From Actinomadura macra NBRC 14102 (GTDB lineage: Bacteria > Actinomycetota > Actinomycetes > Streptosporangiales > Streptosporangiaceae): DNA of 64,000 nt. Numbering within the stretch: position 1 is the stretch's first letter; each line of letters opens with the position of its first letter. A program made the translations under genes and the position numbers. The notes under the pieces were generated by a model that was not told where the DNA came from, searched no databases, and saw nothing but the letters and a program-made list of their open reading frames with translations. The stretch lies in contig NZ_BCQT01000023.1 of the NCBI RefSeq assembly GCF_001552215.1, forward strand, positions 168,527 to 232,526, in the 5' to 3' direction. Of this stretch, positions 36,610 through 44,706 are shown piece after piece.

Positions 36610-37620
36610 TTACCAGGCGGCGTCGGTGAGGTCCGGGGCAGTGAGGGCGGTGCCGTCCGCGTACAGGCGGCCGTCGGTGAGGGCGGCGAGCAGGTGGCGG
36701 CCCGTGTGGTCGGTGTCGAGGCGCAAGACGTGGAGTCTGACCTTCGGTCGCACCGACTTCTGCCGCGCGATGACCTTGGTCGGTTTGCGGGTGCCGACCG
36801 CGAAGGCCTGCAGCGTGACCTGGCCGCGTTGGGCGACGCCGGCGATGATCGTCCGGCCGTCTCGGGTGAGGACGGCCTTGGTGGCGCCCTTCGGCAGGTT
36901 CAGGACGGGCTTGCTGACCTTGAGGTCGCCGGACGGGACCGTGGTGTCGAGGGTGCGCACCTGGTGCCGGGCTTCGGTCACCTTGCCGTTGACGTCGCGG
37001 AGCGGGCTCCAGACGAACGCGAGCGTGTCGCCGGCCCAGGAGAGGCTGTTGACATGCGCCGGGCCCTTGGTGATCCAGGACTTGCGCGCTCCGGTGCGGG
37101 CGGAGACGACGTCCACGCGGCTCGCGGTGCCGCGGTAGGTGACGTAGGCGATGCGGTCGCCGTCCGGGTTGGCGGCCTGGTCGGAATAGGCGGTGGAGAC
37201 TCCGGAGATGGTGGCCTTGGGGAGCGGCTGCAATGCCGTGGGACGTCCGTTGGCGTCCACTTTGAGGCGTTGGAACGTTACCTGCCGGGCAGTGGAGGAC
37301 GAGACGATGAACGAGCCGCTCTTCACCGCCGACACGTGCCGGAAGCGCGTGCCGCGCGGTGCGGCGACGGGCAGTCCGACGTCGGCGCCTCGAAAATCGC
37401 GGACGAGCAGGGCGGTGCCGGCCTCGCGGACGCCGACGACGAAGCGGGACGTGGTCTGCTCGCTCTTGGCGGCGGGCTTGGCCGCGTGCTCGGTCTTCGT
37501 CGCGCGCTGGCGGTGGTGGACGACGTCCAGGCCACCGCCGATGACCAGTGCCATACCGGTGGCGACGCCGACCGGGAGGAGGCCCTTCCATGCCGAGCCG
37601 ATCCGTGAACTTCCGTCCAT
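36610..37620 (-). CDS. Membrane-anchored beta-propeller-like protein
   Basis: 336 aa with a short cytosolic N-terminus, one membrane helix (about 13-32) and an extracytoplasmic region of repeated beta segments such as DGDRIAYVTYRG, AGDTLAFVWSPLRD and DGRTIIAGVAQRG, compatible with a WD40/TolB-like propeller. No catalytic motif. ATG 37620 is chosen with a GCGGGG stretch 7 nt upstream; GTG 37635 is possible. Function unknown. Confidence 0.65.
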   Translation of the reverse strand: MDGSSRIGSAWKGLLPVGVATGMALVIGGGLDVVHHRQRATKTEHAAKPAAKSEQTTSRFVVGVREAGTALLVRDFRGADVGLPVAAPRGTRFRHVSAVKSGSFIVSSSTARQVTFQRLKVDANGRPTALQPLPKATISGVSTAYSDQAANPDGDRIAYVTYRGTASRVDVVSARTGARKSWITKGPAHVNSLSWAGDTLAFVWSPLRDVNGKVTEARHQVRTLDTTVPSGDLKVSKPVLNLPKGATKAVLTRDGRTIIAGVAQRGQVTLQAFAVGTRKPTKVIARQKSVRPKVRLHVLRLDTDHTGRHLLAALTDGRLYADGTALTAPDLTDAAW

Positions 37621-37730
37621 GGGGTTGCCCCGCACCAGCCTTTCGTTGATCCCGCTCTACCGACCCGTAGTTTCTATCTCATCTACCTTCCGGCAAACAG
37701 CCATAAATGCTGAGTTGTCACTTCGATGCC

Positions 37731-38582
37731 TCAGGTTCCCGCGGCGAGCGCCGCACCGGCCGCCTCGACGACGGACGAGCGGTACGAGCCGCCGTACAGC
37801 TCCAGGTGGACGAGCAGCGGGTGCAACTGGTGCAGCGGGACCCGCTGCCGCCAGCCGTCCGCCAGTGGCGCCGTCTCATCGTAGGCCGCGAGGACCCGAT
37901 CGAGATGCGGAGTCCCGAACAGGGCCATCATCGCGAGATCGGTCTCACGGTGCCCGCCGTGCGCGGCGGGGTCGATGACCAGGGCTCGGGCGTCCGTCCA
38001 CAGGACATTGCCCGACCACAGGTCGCCGTGGACGCGGGACGGCGGCTCGGGCGGACCTGCCAGCTCGCCGATGCCGGCGATGACGCGCTCGACGAGGCGC
38101 AGGTCGGCACTGGAGAGGTGGCGGGACGCGCGCCGCAGGAACGGGTCCAGGCGGCGCTCGGCGTACCAGGCCGGCCAGCCGCGCCGGTCCGGCGTGTTGT
38201 CGAGCGGGAGGTCGGCGATGAAGCCCTCCCACGGCGCGCCGTACGCCTCTGGCCGGGCGCCGGTGTGCAGGGCCGCCAGCTCGCGTCCGAAACGCTCCGC
38301 GATCTCCGCGGTGGGCGGGGCGGACGGCAGCCACGGCAGGACGAGCGTCTGCCCGTCCACCGCGAGGACGTCCGGGACGGGCATGCCGGGCCCCGCCTCG
38401 GCCAGCCAGCGCAGCCCGGCCGCCTCCGCAGCGAAGACGCCGGTCCGGTCGTGGGCGGCCTTCACGAACACTTCGCGCCCGTCGGCGACTCTCGCGCGGT
38501 GCAGCGTCCAGGAATGGCTGGACCCCAGGTCGCCGAGGTCGTCGACCCTGGTCCCGAGCAGCCGCCCGATCCGCTCGCGCAT
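37731..38582 (-). CDS. Fructosamine kinase family protein
   Basis: 283-aa kinase-like enzyme predicted to phosphorylate fructosamine or ribulosamine adducts on proteins, part of deglycation repair. The aminoglycoside-phosphotransferase-type catalytic loop is VHGDLWSGNVLW and the metal Asp is in LVIDPAAHGGHRETDLAM. Starts 5 nt after the LMW phosphatase stop, so the two are cotranscribed. The same pair is known elsewhere, where the phosphatase acts on sugar phosphates. Confidence 0.88.
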   Translation of the reverse strand: MRERIGRLLGTRVDDLGDLGSSHSWTLHRARVADGREVFVKAAHDRTGVFAAEAAGLRWLAEAGPGMPVPDVLAVDGQTLVLPWLPSAPPTAEIAERFGRELAALHTGARPEAYGAPWEGFIADLPLDNTPDRRGWPAWYAERRLDPFLRRASRHLSSADLRLVERVIAGIGELAGPPEPPSRVHGDLWSGNVLWTDARALVIDPAAHGGHRETDLAMMALFGTPHLDRVLAAYDETAPLADGWRQRVPLHQLHPLLVHLELYGGSYRSSVVEAAGAALAAGT

Positions 38583-38587
38583 GGCGG

Positions 38588-39067
38588 TCAGGCGGCCTTG
38601 AGCTCGGCGCGGATCTCGTCCAGAAGACCGGGCATCGCCGCCTCCACCATCTCCAGGGCACGGTCGAAGTCGGCGCGTCCCCCGTAGTAAGGGTCGGGAA
38701 CGTCGAGGTCGGCGCCCGCGTCCGGGTCGAACTCGCGCAGGAGCCGGATCCTGCCGCGCGCCTCCTCGCCCGGCGCCATCGACCGCAGCGCCCGCAGGTG
38801 CCCCTCGTCCAACGCCAGGATCAGGTCATATCGGTCGAACCAGTCGACCTCGAACTGGCGGGCCGTGTGCGCCGAGCGGTAGCCCGCCCGACGCAGGGCC
38901 GCGATCGTCCGGGAGTCCGCCGCATGGCCCACGTGCCAGCCGCCCGTGCCCGAACTGTCCACCTCGACGTCCAGGCCCTCCTCGTCGACGTGGTGGCGCA
39001 GGACCCATTCGGCCATCGGGGAGCGGCAGATGTTGCCCGTGCAGACGAACGTGACCCGGTACGGCAT
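38588..39067 (-). CDS. Low-molecular-weight protein-tyrosine phosphatase family
   Basis: 159-aa cytosolic phosphatase. The P-loop CTGNICRS places nucleophile Cys9 and Arg15 near the N-terminus, and the general acid Asp is in VPDPYYGG. It is the first gene of a two-gene unit with the fructosamine kinase, suggesting a deglycation role (dephosphorylating a glycation product) rather than, or besides, tyrosine signalling; that is inference from context. Confidence 0.92.
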   Translation of the reverse strand: MPYRVTFVCTGNICRSPMAEWVLRHHVDEEGLDVEVDSSGTGGWHVGHAADSRTIAALRRAGYRSAHTARQFEVDWFDRYDLILALDEGHLRALRSMAPGEEARGRIRLLREFDPDAGADLDVPDPYYGGRADFDRALEMVEAAMPGLLDEIRAELKAA

Positions 39068-39224
39068 GGCACCATCATGCCGCAGCCCCCACTCTCGCCG
39101 ACGCCCCTACCCCGCCGCAGGTCAGGGTCCTGCCACGACGACGGCGTCCCCTCCCGGCAGTCCGTGGACGCATCTCGCGCTGCCCTGATATCGCCGACGT
39201 CCGACGCAGGAGCGACAGGACGGC

Positions 39225-39262
39225 AACGCGGCCCCTGACCGTGTCCGATCAGGGGCCGCGTT
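39225..39262. terminator. Hairpin after the subtilisin gene
   Basis: A perfect 14-bp stem (39225-39238 with 39249-39262) and 10-nt loop. A second copy of the right arm (39274-39287) could form an alternative pairing. It lies 35 bp past the S8 peptidase stop on the minus strand. Confidence 0.65.
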
Positions 39263-39297
39263 CGGGGGTCGCGGTCAGGGGCCGCGTTGGGGATGGG

Positions 39298-41007
39298 TCA
39301 GTGCTTGACGGCGTTCAGCGCGTCCACGATGCCGTTACCGAAGAACCCGTTCCGGCCCTTGGAGCCCTCACAGGTCTGCTTCGACGTGTTCTTCACCCAC
39401 TTGCCGTCGGTGAGCCTGTACCAGACGTACTCGACGGTGTTCGGGTTCGGGCAGGGCGTGGTGGTGGCGGTGGCACGCAGTACCCCCTCCACGATCCGCG
39501 GGTTCAGCGTGAGCCCGCCGTTGCTGTGGTCCTTCTTGCCGTACTTGCTGACGATCAGCGCGGCGACGCCCACGGCGTGCGGCGAGGCCATCGAGGTGCC
39601 CTGGATCGACTGGTAGTAGGCGCACTTGCCGTCGACGCAGCTGCGGATGATGTTCGGCACCTTCGGGCTGCCGTCGGAGTTCAGCTCCCCCCGCTCCTTC
39701 GCGAGGCGCTCGGGGTAGGCGGCCCAGATGCCGCGCCGGTCGTCGGGCTTGCCATCGGGCGCGTCCACCTTGTCGCCGCCGGGGGCGGCGACGGCGATGA
39801 AGCCGTTGCCGAAGCTGCTGTAGTACGACTTGCGGGTGCTCGGGCCGGTCGCCGACACCGGGATCACGTTGTCGCCCTCGGTCGGCATCGACGCGCAGCT
39901 CGCCGGAACCGTCCGCTTGTAGGGCTTCTCACCCGGGACGGACGGGAAGTCCGGGCTCGTCTCGTCCACGTTGGTCTTGGTGTAGTCGATGAGCTCGTTG
40001 CCGGCGGCCGAGATCAGGGTGACGCCGCGCTTGTGCGCGAAGTCCAGCGCGCGCTGCGTCGCCTTGACGATGGTGCGCTGTTCGAGCTGGTCGGCGGGCT
40101 TGTCCGCCGGGTTGTCGGCGCAGTTGAACAACCACGGGTCGATGTAATACGACATGTTCACGACGTCGATCCCGGCCTTGCCCGCGTACGTCAGCCCGTC
40201 CACGGTCGGCTGGAGGTAGAACTGGCCGGAGTCCTGGCCGACGCGGATGTTGACCAGCGACACGTTCGGCGCGACGCCCGACATGCCGAGCCCGTTGCGC
40301 GGTGAGGCAATGGTGGACGCGACGTGGGTGCCGTGATCGTTGTCGTCCCAGTCGACGGGGTCGACGCACGACTTGAACTCGCAGGGGCCGTCCAGTTCGT
40401 TCCCGTCGGCGTCCTTGGGGATGTCCTGGGTGAAGTTCCGGCTGAGCTTCTTGTTGAAATTAGGCTTCACGTCGGGGTGGTCGCCGTCCACACCGGTGTC
40501 CAGAACACCGACCAGCACACGCTTGTCGCCGGGCTCGGTCTTGTACGAGCCCTTGTTCGTGGCGTGGATCTGCTTCATGTCCCACTGCAGATCAGCCAGA
40601 GGCTCGGCGTCCTTGCTGGGCTTGCCCGCGACGGTCACCTTGCCCTGCGTGCCGGTGGTCCGCTCGACGGTCGTGGCGGCCTTCTTGGGTGCCTTGGGTG
40701 CCTGGCCGATGACGCGGTTGTGCGCGACGCCCTCCAGGGCACGCTGACCCATCGCGTCGGTGGTGAACTCCGGGTTCTTCGACCGCACGGTGGCGACGCC
40801 CACGTCCTCGTTCTCGTGGACGATCCTGCCCCCGGCGGCCTTCACGGCGGCGTGGGCCTTGCCTAGAGAGACGCCCTCCTTGTAGAGGACGACATACTCC
40901 GATGTCACACCCTCGTTCTCGGGTGGGCTCGGAGCCGCGGACGCTGGGAAGGCGAGGGCCGTCGTCGTGACGACGGCGCACGCAGCGGAAATCAGGACGC
41001 GCCGCAA
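39298..41007 (-). CDS. Secreted subtilisin-like serine protease (S8)
   Basis: 569-aa exported protease. Signal peptide 1-25 ends ASAA. An I9-like propeptide follows (about 36-100, EYVVLYKEGVSLGKAHAAVK). The catalytic triad is D170 (LDTGVDGDH), H225 (DHGTHVAS) and S472 (GTSMASPH), with oxyanion N337 in SAAGN. Cysteines in insertions (CEFKSC, CVDGKC) suggest disulfides outside the cell. No sorting or binding domain is present. Monocistronic. Confidence 0.94.
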   Translation of the reverse strand: MRRVLISAACAVVTTTALAFPASAAPSPPENEGVTSEYVVLYKEGVSLGKAHAAVKAAGGRIVHENEDVGVATVRSKNPEFTTDAMGQRALEGVAHNRVIGQAPKAPKKAATTVERTTGTQGKVTVAGKPSKDAEPLADLQWDMKQIHATNKGSYKTEPGDKRVLVGVLDTGVDGDHPDVKPNFNKKLSRNFTQDIPKDADGNELDGPCEFKSCVDPVDWDDNDHGTHVASTIASPRNGLGMSGVAPNVSLVNIRVGQDSGQFYLQPTVDGLTYAGKAGIDVVNMSYYIDPWLFNCADNPADKPADQLEQRTIVKATQRALDFAHKRGVTLISAAGNELIDYTKTNVDETSPDFPSVPGEKPYKRTVPASCASMPTEGDNVIPVSATGPSTRKSYYSSFGNGFIAVAAPGGDKVDAPDGKPDDRRGIWAAYPERLAKERGELNSDGSPKVPNIIRSCVDGKCAYYQSIQGTSMASPHAVGVAALIVSKYGKKDHSNGGLTLNPRIVEGVLRATATTTPCPNPNTVEYVWYRLTDGKWVKNTSKQTCEGSKGRNGFFGNGIVDALNAVKH

Positions 41008-41205
41008 AGCAGACCTCCTGGCGTGGGGGGAGCATGCCCCATTTTGGTGGGCTCAGCCAGGGAACGTTACTGATGTTCTTGTCGAGAGTGGCGTACAAGA
41101 ATGTAACGAAAGGGGACATCTCTTGTAAGTCGTGCGGTGAGTCCTGCGTCCGAAATCAAGATTGTGGTCGTTCCCGTGTTCGCCCCGGTCGGCCCGTGCG
41201 CGGCT

Positions 41206-41280
41206 CGGTCAGCCGATGCGCGGTCCGGTCAGCCGATGCGCGGTCCGGTCAGCCGATGCGCGGTCCGGTCAGCCGGTGCG
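41206..41280. repeat. 20-bp tandem repeat at the holB stop
   Basis: Three perfect copies of a 20-bp unit (from 41206, 41226 and 41246) and a partial fourth. The holB stop (41269-41271) lies in the last copy, and every copy repeats that TGA on the minus strand. No spacers, so not a CRISPR. Confidence 0.8.
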
Positions 41281-42438
41281 CAGCGCCAAGGTCAGTGCCT
41301 CGACCGCGAGCAGGGGGTTGACGTTCGCCTCCAGCCGCTCCCGGCACTCCATGATCGCGTCCAGCCGGCGGAGCGTGTCCTCCGGACGGCCGCCCGCCGC
41401 CGCCGTCCGCAGCTCCGGTCCCAGCTCGGCGTTGACCAGCTCACTTCCCGCGCCGAGCTGCAACGTCAGCACGTCCCGGTAGTAGGACGCCAGATCGAGC
41501 AGCGCCCGATCGAGCGCGTCCCGCTTAACCCGCGTCGCGCGGGACTTCTGCCGGTCCTCCAGCTCCTTCAACGCCCCTGCGGTACCGCGCGGCATGCGTC
41601 CCTTGGCGCTCTCCCCGAGCGCCTGCCGCAGGGCGGACGTCTCGGACTCGTTCAGCTCCTCGGACTGGGTCTTGGCTTCGGCCTCAGCGGCCTTCACCAG
41701 GGCCTCCGCCGCCATCACCGCCGGGCCCACCGACGTCAACCTGCGAGGCACCGCGAGCACCTCGGCCCGCCGCGCGCGCGCCTGCGGGTCGGTCGCGAGT
41801 CTCCGCGCCCGGCTGATGTGTCCCTGCGCCGCCCGCGCCACCACGTCCGCCGTCTCCCGGTCGACCCCGTCCCGCTGGACGAGGACGTCCGCGACCGCCG
41901 CGACCGGTGGCGTCCGCAGCGTCACCAGACGGCAGCGGGACCGGATCGTGACCAGCAGGTCGTCCGGCGCGGGCGTGCACAGCAGCCACACGGTGCGCGG
42001 CGGCGGCTCCTCGATCGCCTTCAACAGCGCGTTGGCCGCCTGCTCGGTCGCCCGGTCCGCGTCCTCGAACAGGACGATCTGGTACCGCCCTCCGCTCGGG
42101 GACGACGACGCTCGCAGCACCAGCTCACGGGTCTCCTTGACCCCGTACGACAGGCCCGCCGGACGGACGACCTCAAGGTCGGCGTGCGTCCCCTGGAGCA
42201 CCTGGTGGCATGACGGGCAGTACCCGCACCCGCGCGGCGTCTCGGAACACTGCAACGCCGCGGCGAACGCCCGCGCGGCCGCCGTGCGCCCGGCCCCGGG
42301 CGGCCCGGTGAACAGCCAGGCGTGCGCCATGCCGTCCGCCACCCCCGGCCCGCCCGCAGCACCCGCAGCACCCCCGGCAGCCGCCGACAACTGCGCGACA
42401 ACCAGTTCCTGGCCCACGAGGTCATCCCACACGCTCAT
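41269..42438 (-). CDS. holB: DNA polymerase III delta-prime subunit
   Basis: Clamp-loader subunit at the replication fork, 389 aa. The P-loop-like GPPGAGRTAAA has Arg in place of the catalytic Lys, as expected for the ATPase-inactive delta-prime. A zinc module (CSETPRGCGYCPSCHQ) follows, then the sensor-like LLKAIEEPPPRTVWLLCTPA. ATG 42438 starts the canonical MSVWDDLVGQE; the frame to 42477 is unconserved. Downstream of tmk by 104 bp. The stop codon lies in a tandem repeat. Confidence 0.93.
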   Translation of the reverse strand: MSVWDDLVGQELVVAQLSAAAGGAAGAAGGPGVADGMAHAWLFTGPPGAGRTAAARAFAAALQCSETPRGCGYCPSCHQVLQGTHADLEVVRPAGLSYGVKETRELVLRASSSPSGGRYQIVLFEDADRATEQAANALLKAIEEPPPRTVWLLCTPAPDDLLVTIRSRCRLVTLRTPPVAAVADVLVQRDGVDRETADVVARAAQGHISRARRLATDPQARARRAEVLAVPRRLTSVGPAVMAAEALVKAAEAEAKTQSEELNESETSALRQALGESAKGRMPRGTAGALKELEDRQKSRATRVKRDALDRALLDLASYYRDVLTLQLGAGSELVNAELGPELRTAAAGGRPEDTLRRLDAIMECRERLEANVNPLLAVEALTLALRTG

Positions 42439-42542
42439 GCCCTCAAGGCTAGGGGGTCTGCGGCAAAGCGACCTCAACCATCACACGAGCGCAATAGCTC
42501 GCCTGTTGGATCCGAACCCCCGGCAGCTTGAGCGTCTGTACA

Positions 42543-44678
42543 TCAGTCGGTGATGATGGGGAAGGTGCTTGTGACGTCCTCGGTGCCTGCCGGGATGGGG
42601 TCAGGGAGGATCTCCCGGATGCGGTACTGGATCTCGCGGCTCAGCTCGGACTGCGGGCGGCTCGCGTCCAGGACCAGGTAGCGGTCGGGGTCGGTCTCGG
42701 CGAGGGCGCGGAAACCGGCGTGGACGCGCTCGTGGAACTCCCGCGGCTCGGACTCGATGCGGTCGGCCGGGGCCGACAGCCGTCCGAGGCCGGCATGCGG
42801 GGGGATCTCCAGCAGGACGGTCAGGTCCGGGACGAGGCCGCCGGTCGCCCAGGCGTTGACGCGGGCGATGTCGTCCACCGGCTGCTGCCGTCCGAAACCC
42901 TGGTAGGCCAGGGACGAGTCGATGTAGCGGTCGCTCACGACGATCCCGCCGCGCTCCATCGCGGGCCTGACCACGTTCGCGACATGGTCAGCGCGGTCGG
43001 CCGCGTACAGCAGGGTCTCGGCGCGGTCCGACAGGCCGGTGGTGTCGCGGTCCAGCAGCATCGCCCGCAGCCGCATGCCGATCTTGGTGGCACCCGGTTC
43101 ATGCGTGGTGATCACGTCGTAGCCGTGGTCACGGAGCCAGATCGCGGCGAGCCTGGCCTGCGTCGTCTTGCCCGCGCCCTCGCCGCCCTCGAACGCGATG
43201 AACACGCCGCGCTCGCGGCGCGCGACCACTCGATCTTCGGGGCCGGCCGGCTCGGGCGGCGTGTAGACGCGGCCTTGCAGCGCGGCGCGCAGATCGGCGA
43301 CCAGCGGGATGCCGTGCCGATCGTCCAGGCGGCGGAAGGCGACGAGGCCGGCGAGCAGGGCCAGCAGCCCGGCGATCAGCAGCGTGGCGCCCGTCCCGTC
43401 GAAGTCGTAGGCGCCGCCGCCGAGGTCGAGACGGCGGGAGCCGATCACCCCGGTGAGCGGGGGGACGGCGGCGAACACGATCAGCGCGGTGACGAGTGCG
43501 ACCGAGCGCAGGAAGGCGACCGGGCGGTCGTCGTCCGGCTTGTCGGGCGCGTCCGGGGCGGTGAGCGCGGCGGTCGCGGTGGACCAGGCGGCCCCGGCGG
43601 CGACACCCAGGAACGCCGTCACGAACGCGACGACGACGAGGTTCTGGACGAGCGACACGACGACCAGTGCGAGCGCGGCGGCGATGACCGCGAGGCCGAG
43701 AAGGCGGCGGCGGCTGAACGGGCCGAGGATGCGCGGGCCGAGGAACAGCCCGAAGCCGAGCCCGGCGGTCAGGCCGGTGAGGACGGCGCCGTAGCCCGCG
43801 TCCCCGCCGCCGAGCTGGCCCGTGTAGACGCGGGCCACCGCGACGACCGCGGCCACGGCCAGGGCCCCGCCGGTGATCGCGAGGCCGAGACCGCGAGCGG
43901 CCGGATTGCCGGCTTTGCGAGCGCCAGAGACGCCGGGGGCGGACGCGGCGGCGTGGCCGGACGGGGCGGCGTGCCCGCTTCCCGGCCCCTGGAAGAGGAC
44001 CTTCAGCGGCGCCCGGACGGTGATCGGCTCCGTCCCGGGCACCTCGCCGAGCGCGGCGACGGCGGCGGTCGAGGCCAGGAACAGCGCGGACGTCACGTAC
44101 AGCGCGAGGTCGGCGCGATCGCCGACGCCGAACGTCCCGTCCGCGACGAGCGCGACGACGGCGAACAGCAGCGCGGCGACGGGCGCGGGCCCGTACACGG
44201 CGCGGGCGGTCGACCGGCGGGCGGCGGGCCGTAGATCCTCCGGGACGAGCGCGGGCGGTGCCGCGGTCGCGACGGTCGCCCAGACCACGGTCACGCACGC
44301 GACGAGGAACGCGGCGGCGATCGTCCACGGCAGGGCGTCCACCAGCGGGACCGTCACGATGATGACGACCCGGAGCGCGTCGGCGATCAGCAACGTCAGC
44401 CGGCGGTCGAGCCGGGCCGCGACCAGGCCCGCGAGCGGCGGCAGCAGGACGGCGGGCAGCAGCAGCGCGACCAGCACGCCACCGACCGCCTGCGCGCGCG
44501 CTGCCGCGTCCTCATCGCGGGTCAGTACCGCGGCCATGGCGGTCAGCGCCGGGACACTCAGCCATTGGCCGAGACCGGACACCGATAGTGCGGTCCAAAG
44601 CCGCCGGAACGGTCTGATCGACGAGACGCCCGGGGACGGCTCGGCGGGGTGCTGCCGGGTGGCGCCCGTTCTGGTCAT
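42543..44678 (-). CDS. tmk: MFS-like membrane domain fused to thymidylate kinase
   Basis: 711-aa bifunctional-looking protein. Residues about 20-470 form roughly twelve membrane helices of MFS character. The C-terminal third (about 490-705) is a complete dTMP kinase: P-loop FEGGEGAGKTTQARLA, then EPGATKIGMRLRAMLLD, DRYIDSSLAYQG and the lid region. This Tmk fusion is known in actinomycetes; why it is on the membrane is unclear. ATG 44678 follows topA by 28 bp in a topA-tmk-holB series. The longer frame to 44783 overlaps topA and is unlikely. Confidence 0.9.
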   Translation of the reverse strand: MTRTGATRQHPAEPSPGVSSIRPFRRLWTALSVSGLGQWLSVPALTAMAAVLTRDEDAAARAQAVGGVLVALLLPAVLLPPLAGLVAARLDRRLTLLIADALRVVIIVTVPLVDALPWTIAAAFLVACVTVVWATVATAAPPALVPEDLRPAARRSTARAVYGPAPVAALLFAVVALVADGTFGVGDRADLALYVTSALFLASTAAVAALGEVPGTEPITVRAPLKVLFQGPGSGHAAPSGHAAASAPGVSGARKAGNPAARGLGLAITGGALAVAAVVAVARVYTGQLGGGDAGYGAVLTGLTAGLGFGLFLGPRILGPFSRRRLLGLAVIAAALALVVVSLVQNLVVVAFVTAFLGVAAGAAWSTATAALTAPDAPDKPDDDRPVAFLRSVALVTALIVFAAVPPLTGVIGSRRLDLGGGAYDFDGTGATLLIAGLLALLAGLVAFRRLDDRHGIPLVADLRAALQGRVYTPPEPAGPEDRVVARRERGVFIAFEGGEGAGKTTQARLAAIWLRDHGYDVITTHEPGATKIGMRLRAMLLDRDTTGLSDRAETLLYAADRADHVANVVRPAMERGGIVVSDRYIDSSLAYQGFGRQQPVDDIARVNAWATGGLVPDLTVLLEIPPHAGLGRLSAPADRIESEPREFHERVHAGFRALAETDPDRYLVLDASRPQSELSREIQYRIREILPDPIPAGTEDVTSTFPIITD

Positions 44679-44706
44679 GTCGGTCAGGGTATCGGCGTAG
44701 ATGTCC

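Noticed and set aside
36368..37138. Plus-strand collagen-like open frame
   Set aside because: Produced by the GC-rich tandem repeat and continues as a shadow of the opposite-strand gene.
41206..41280. Possible CRISPR array
   Set aside because: Units are contiguous with no spacers and no cas genes are present.
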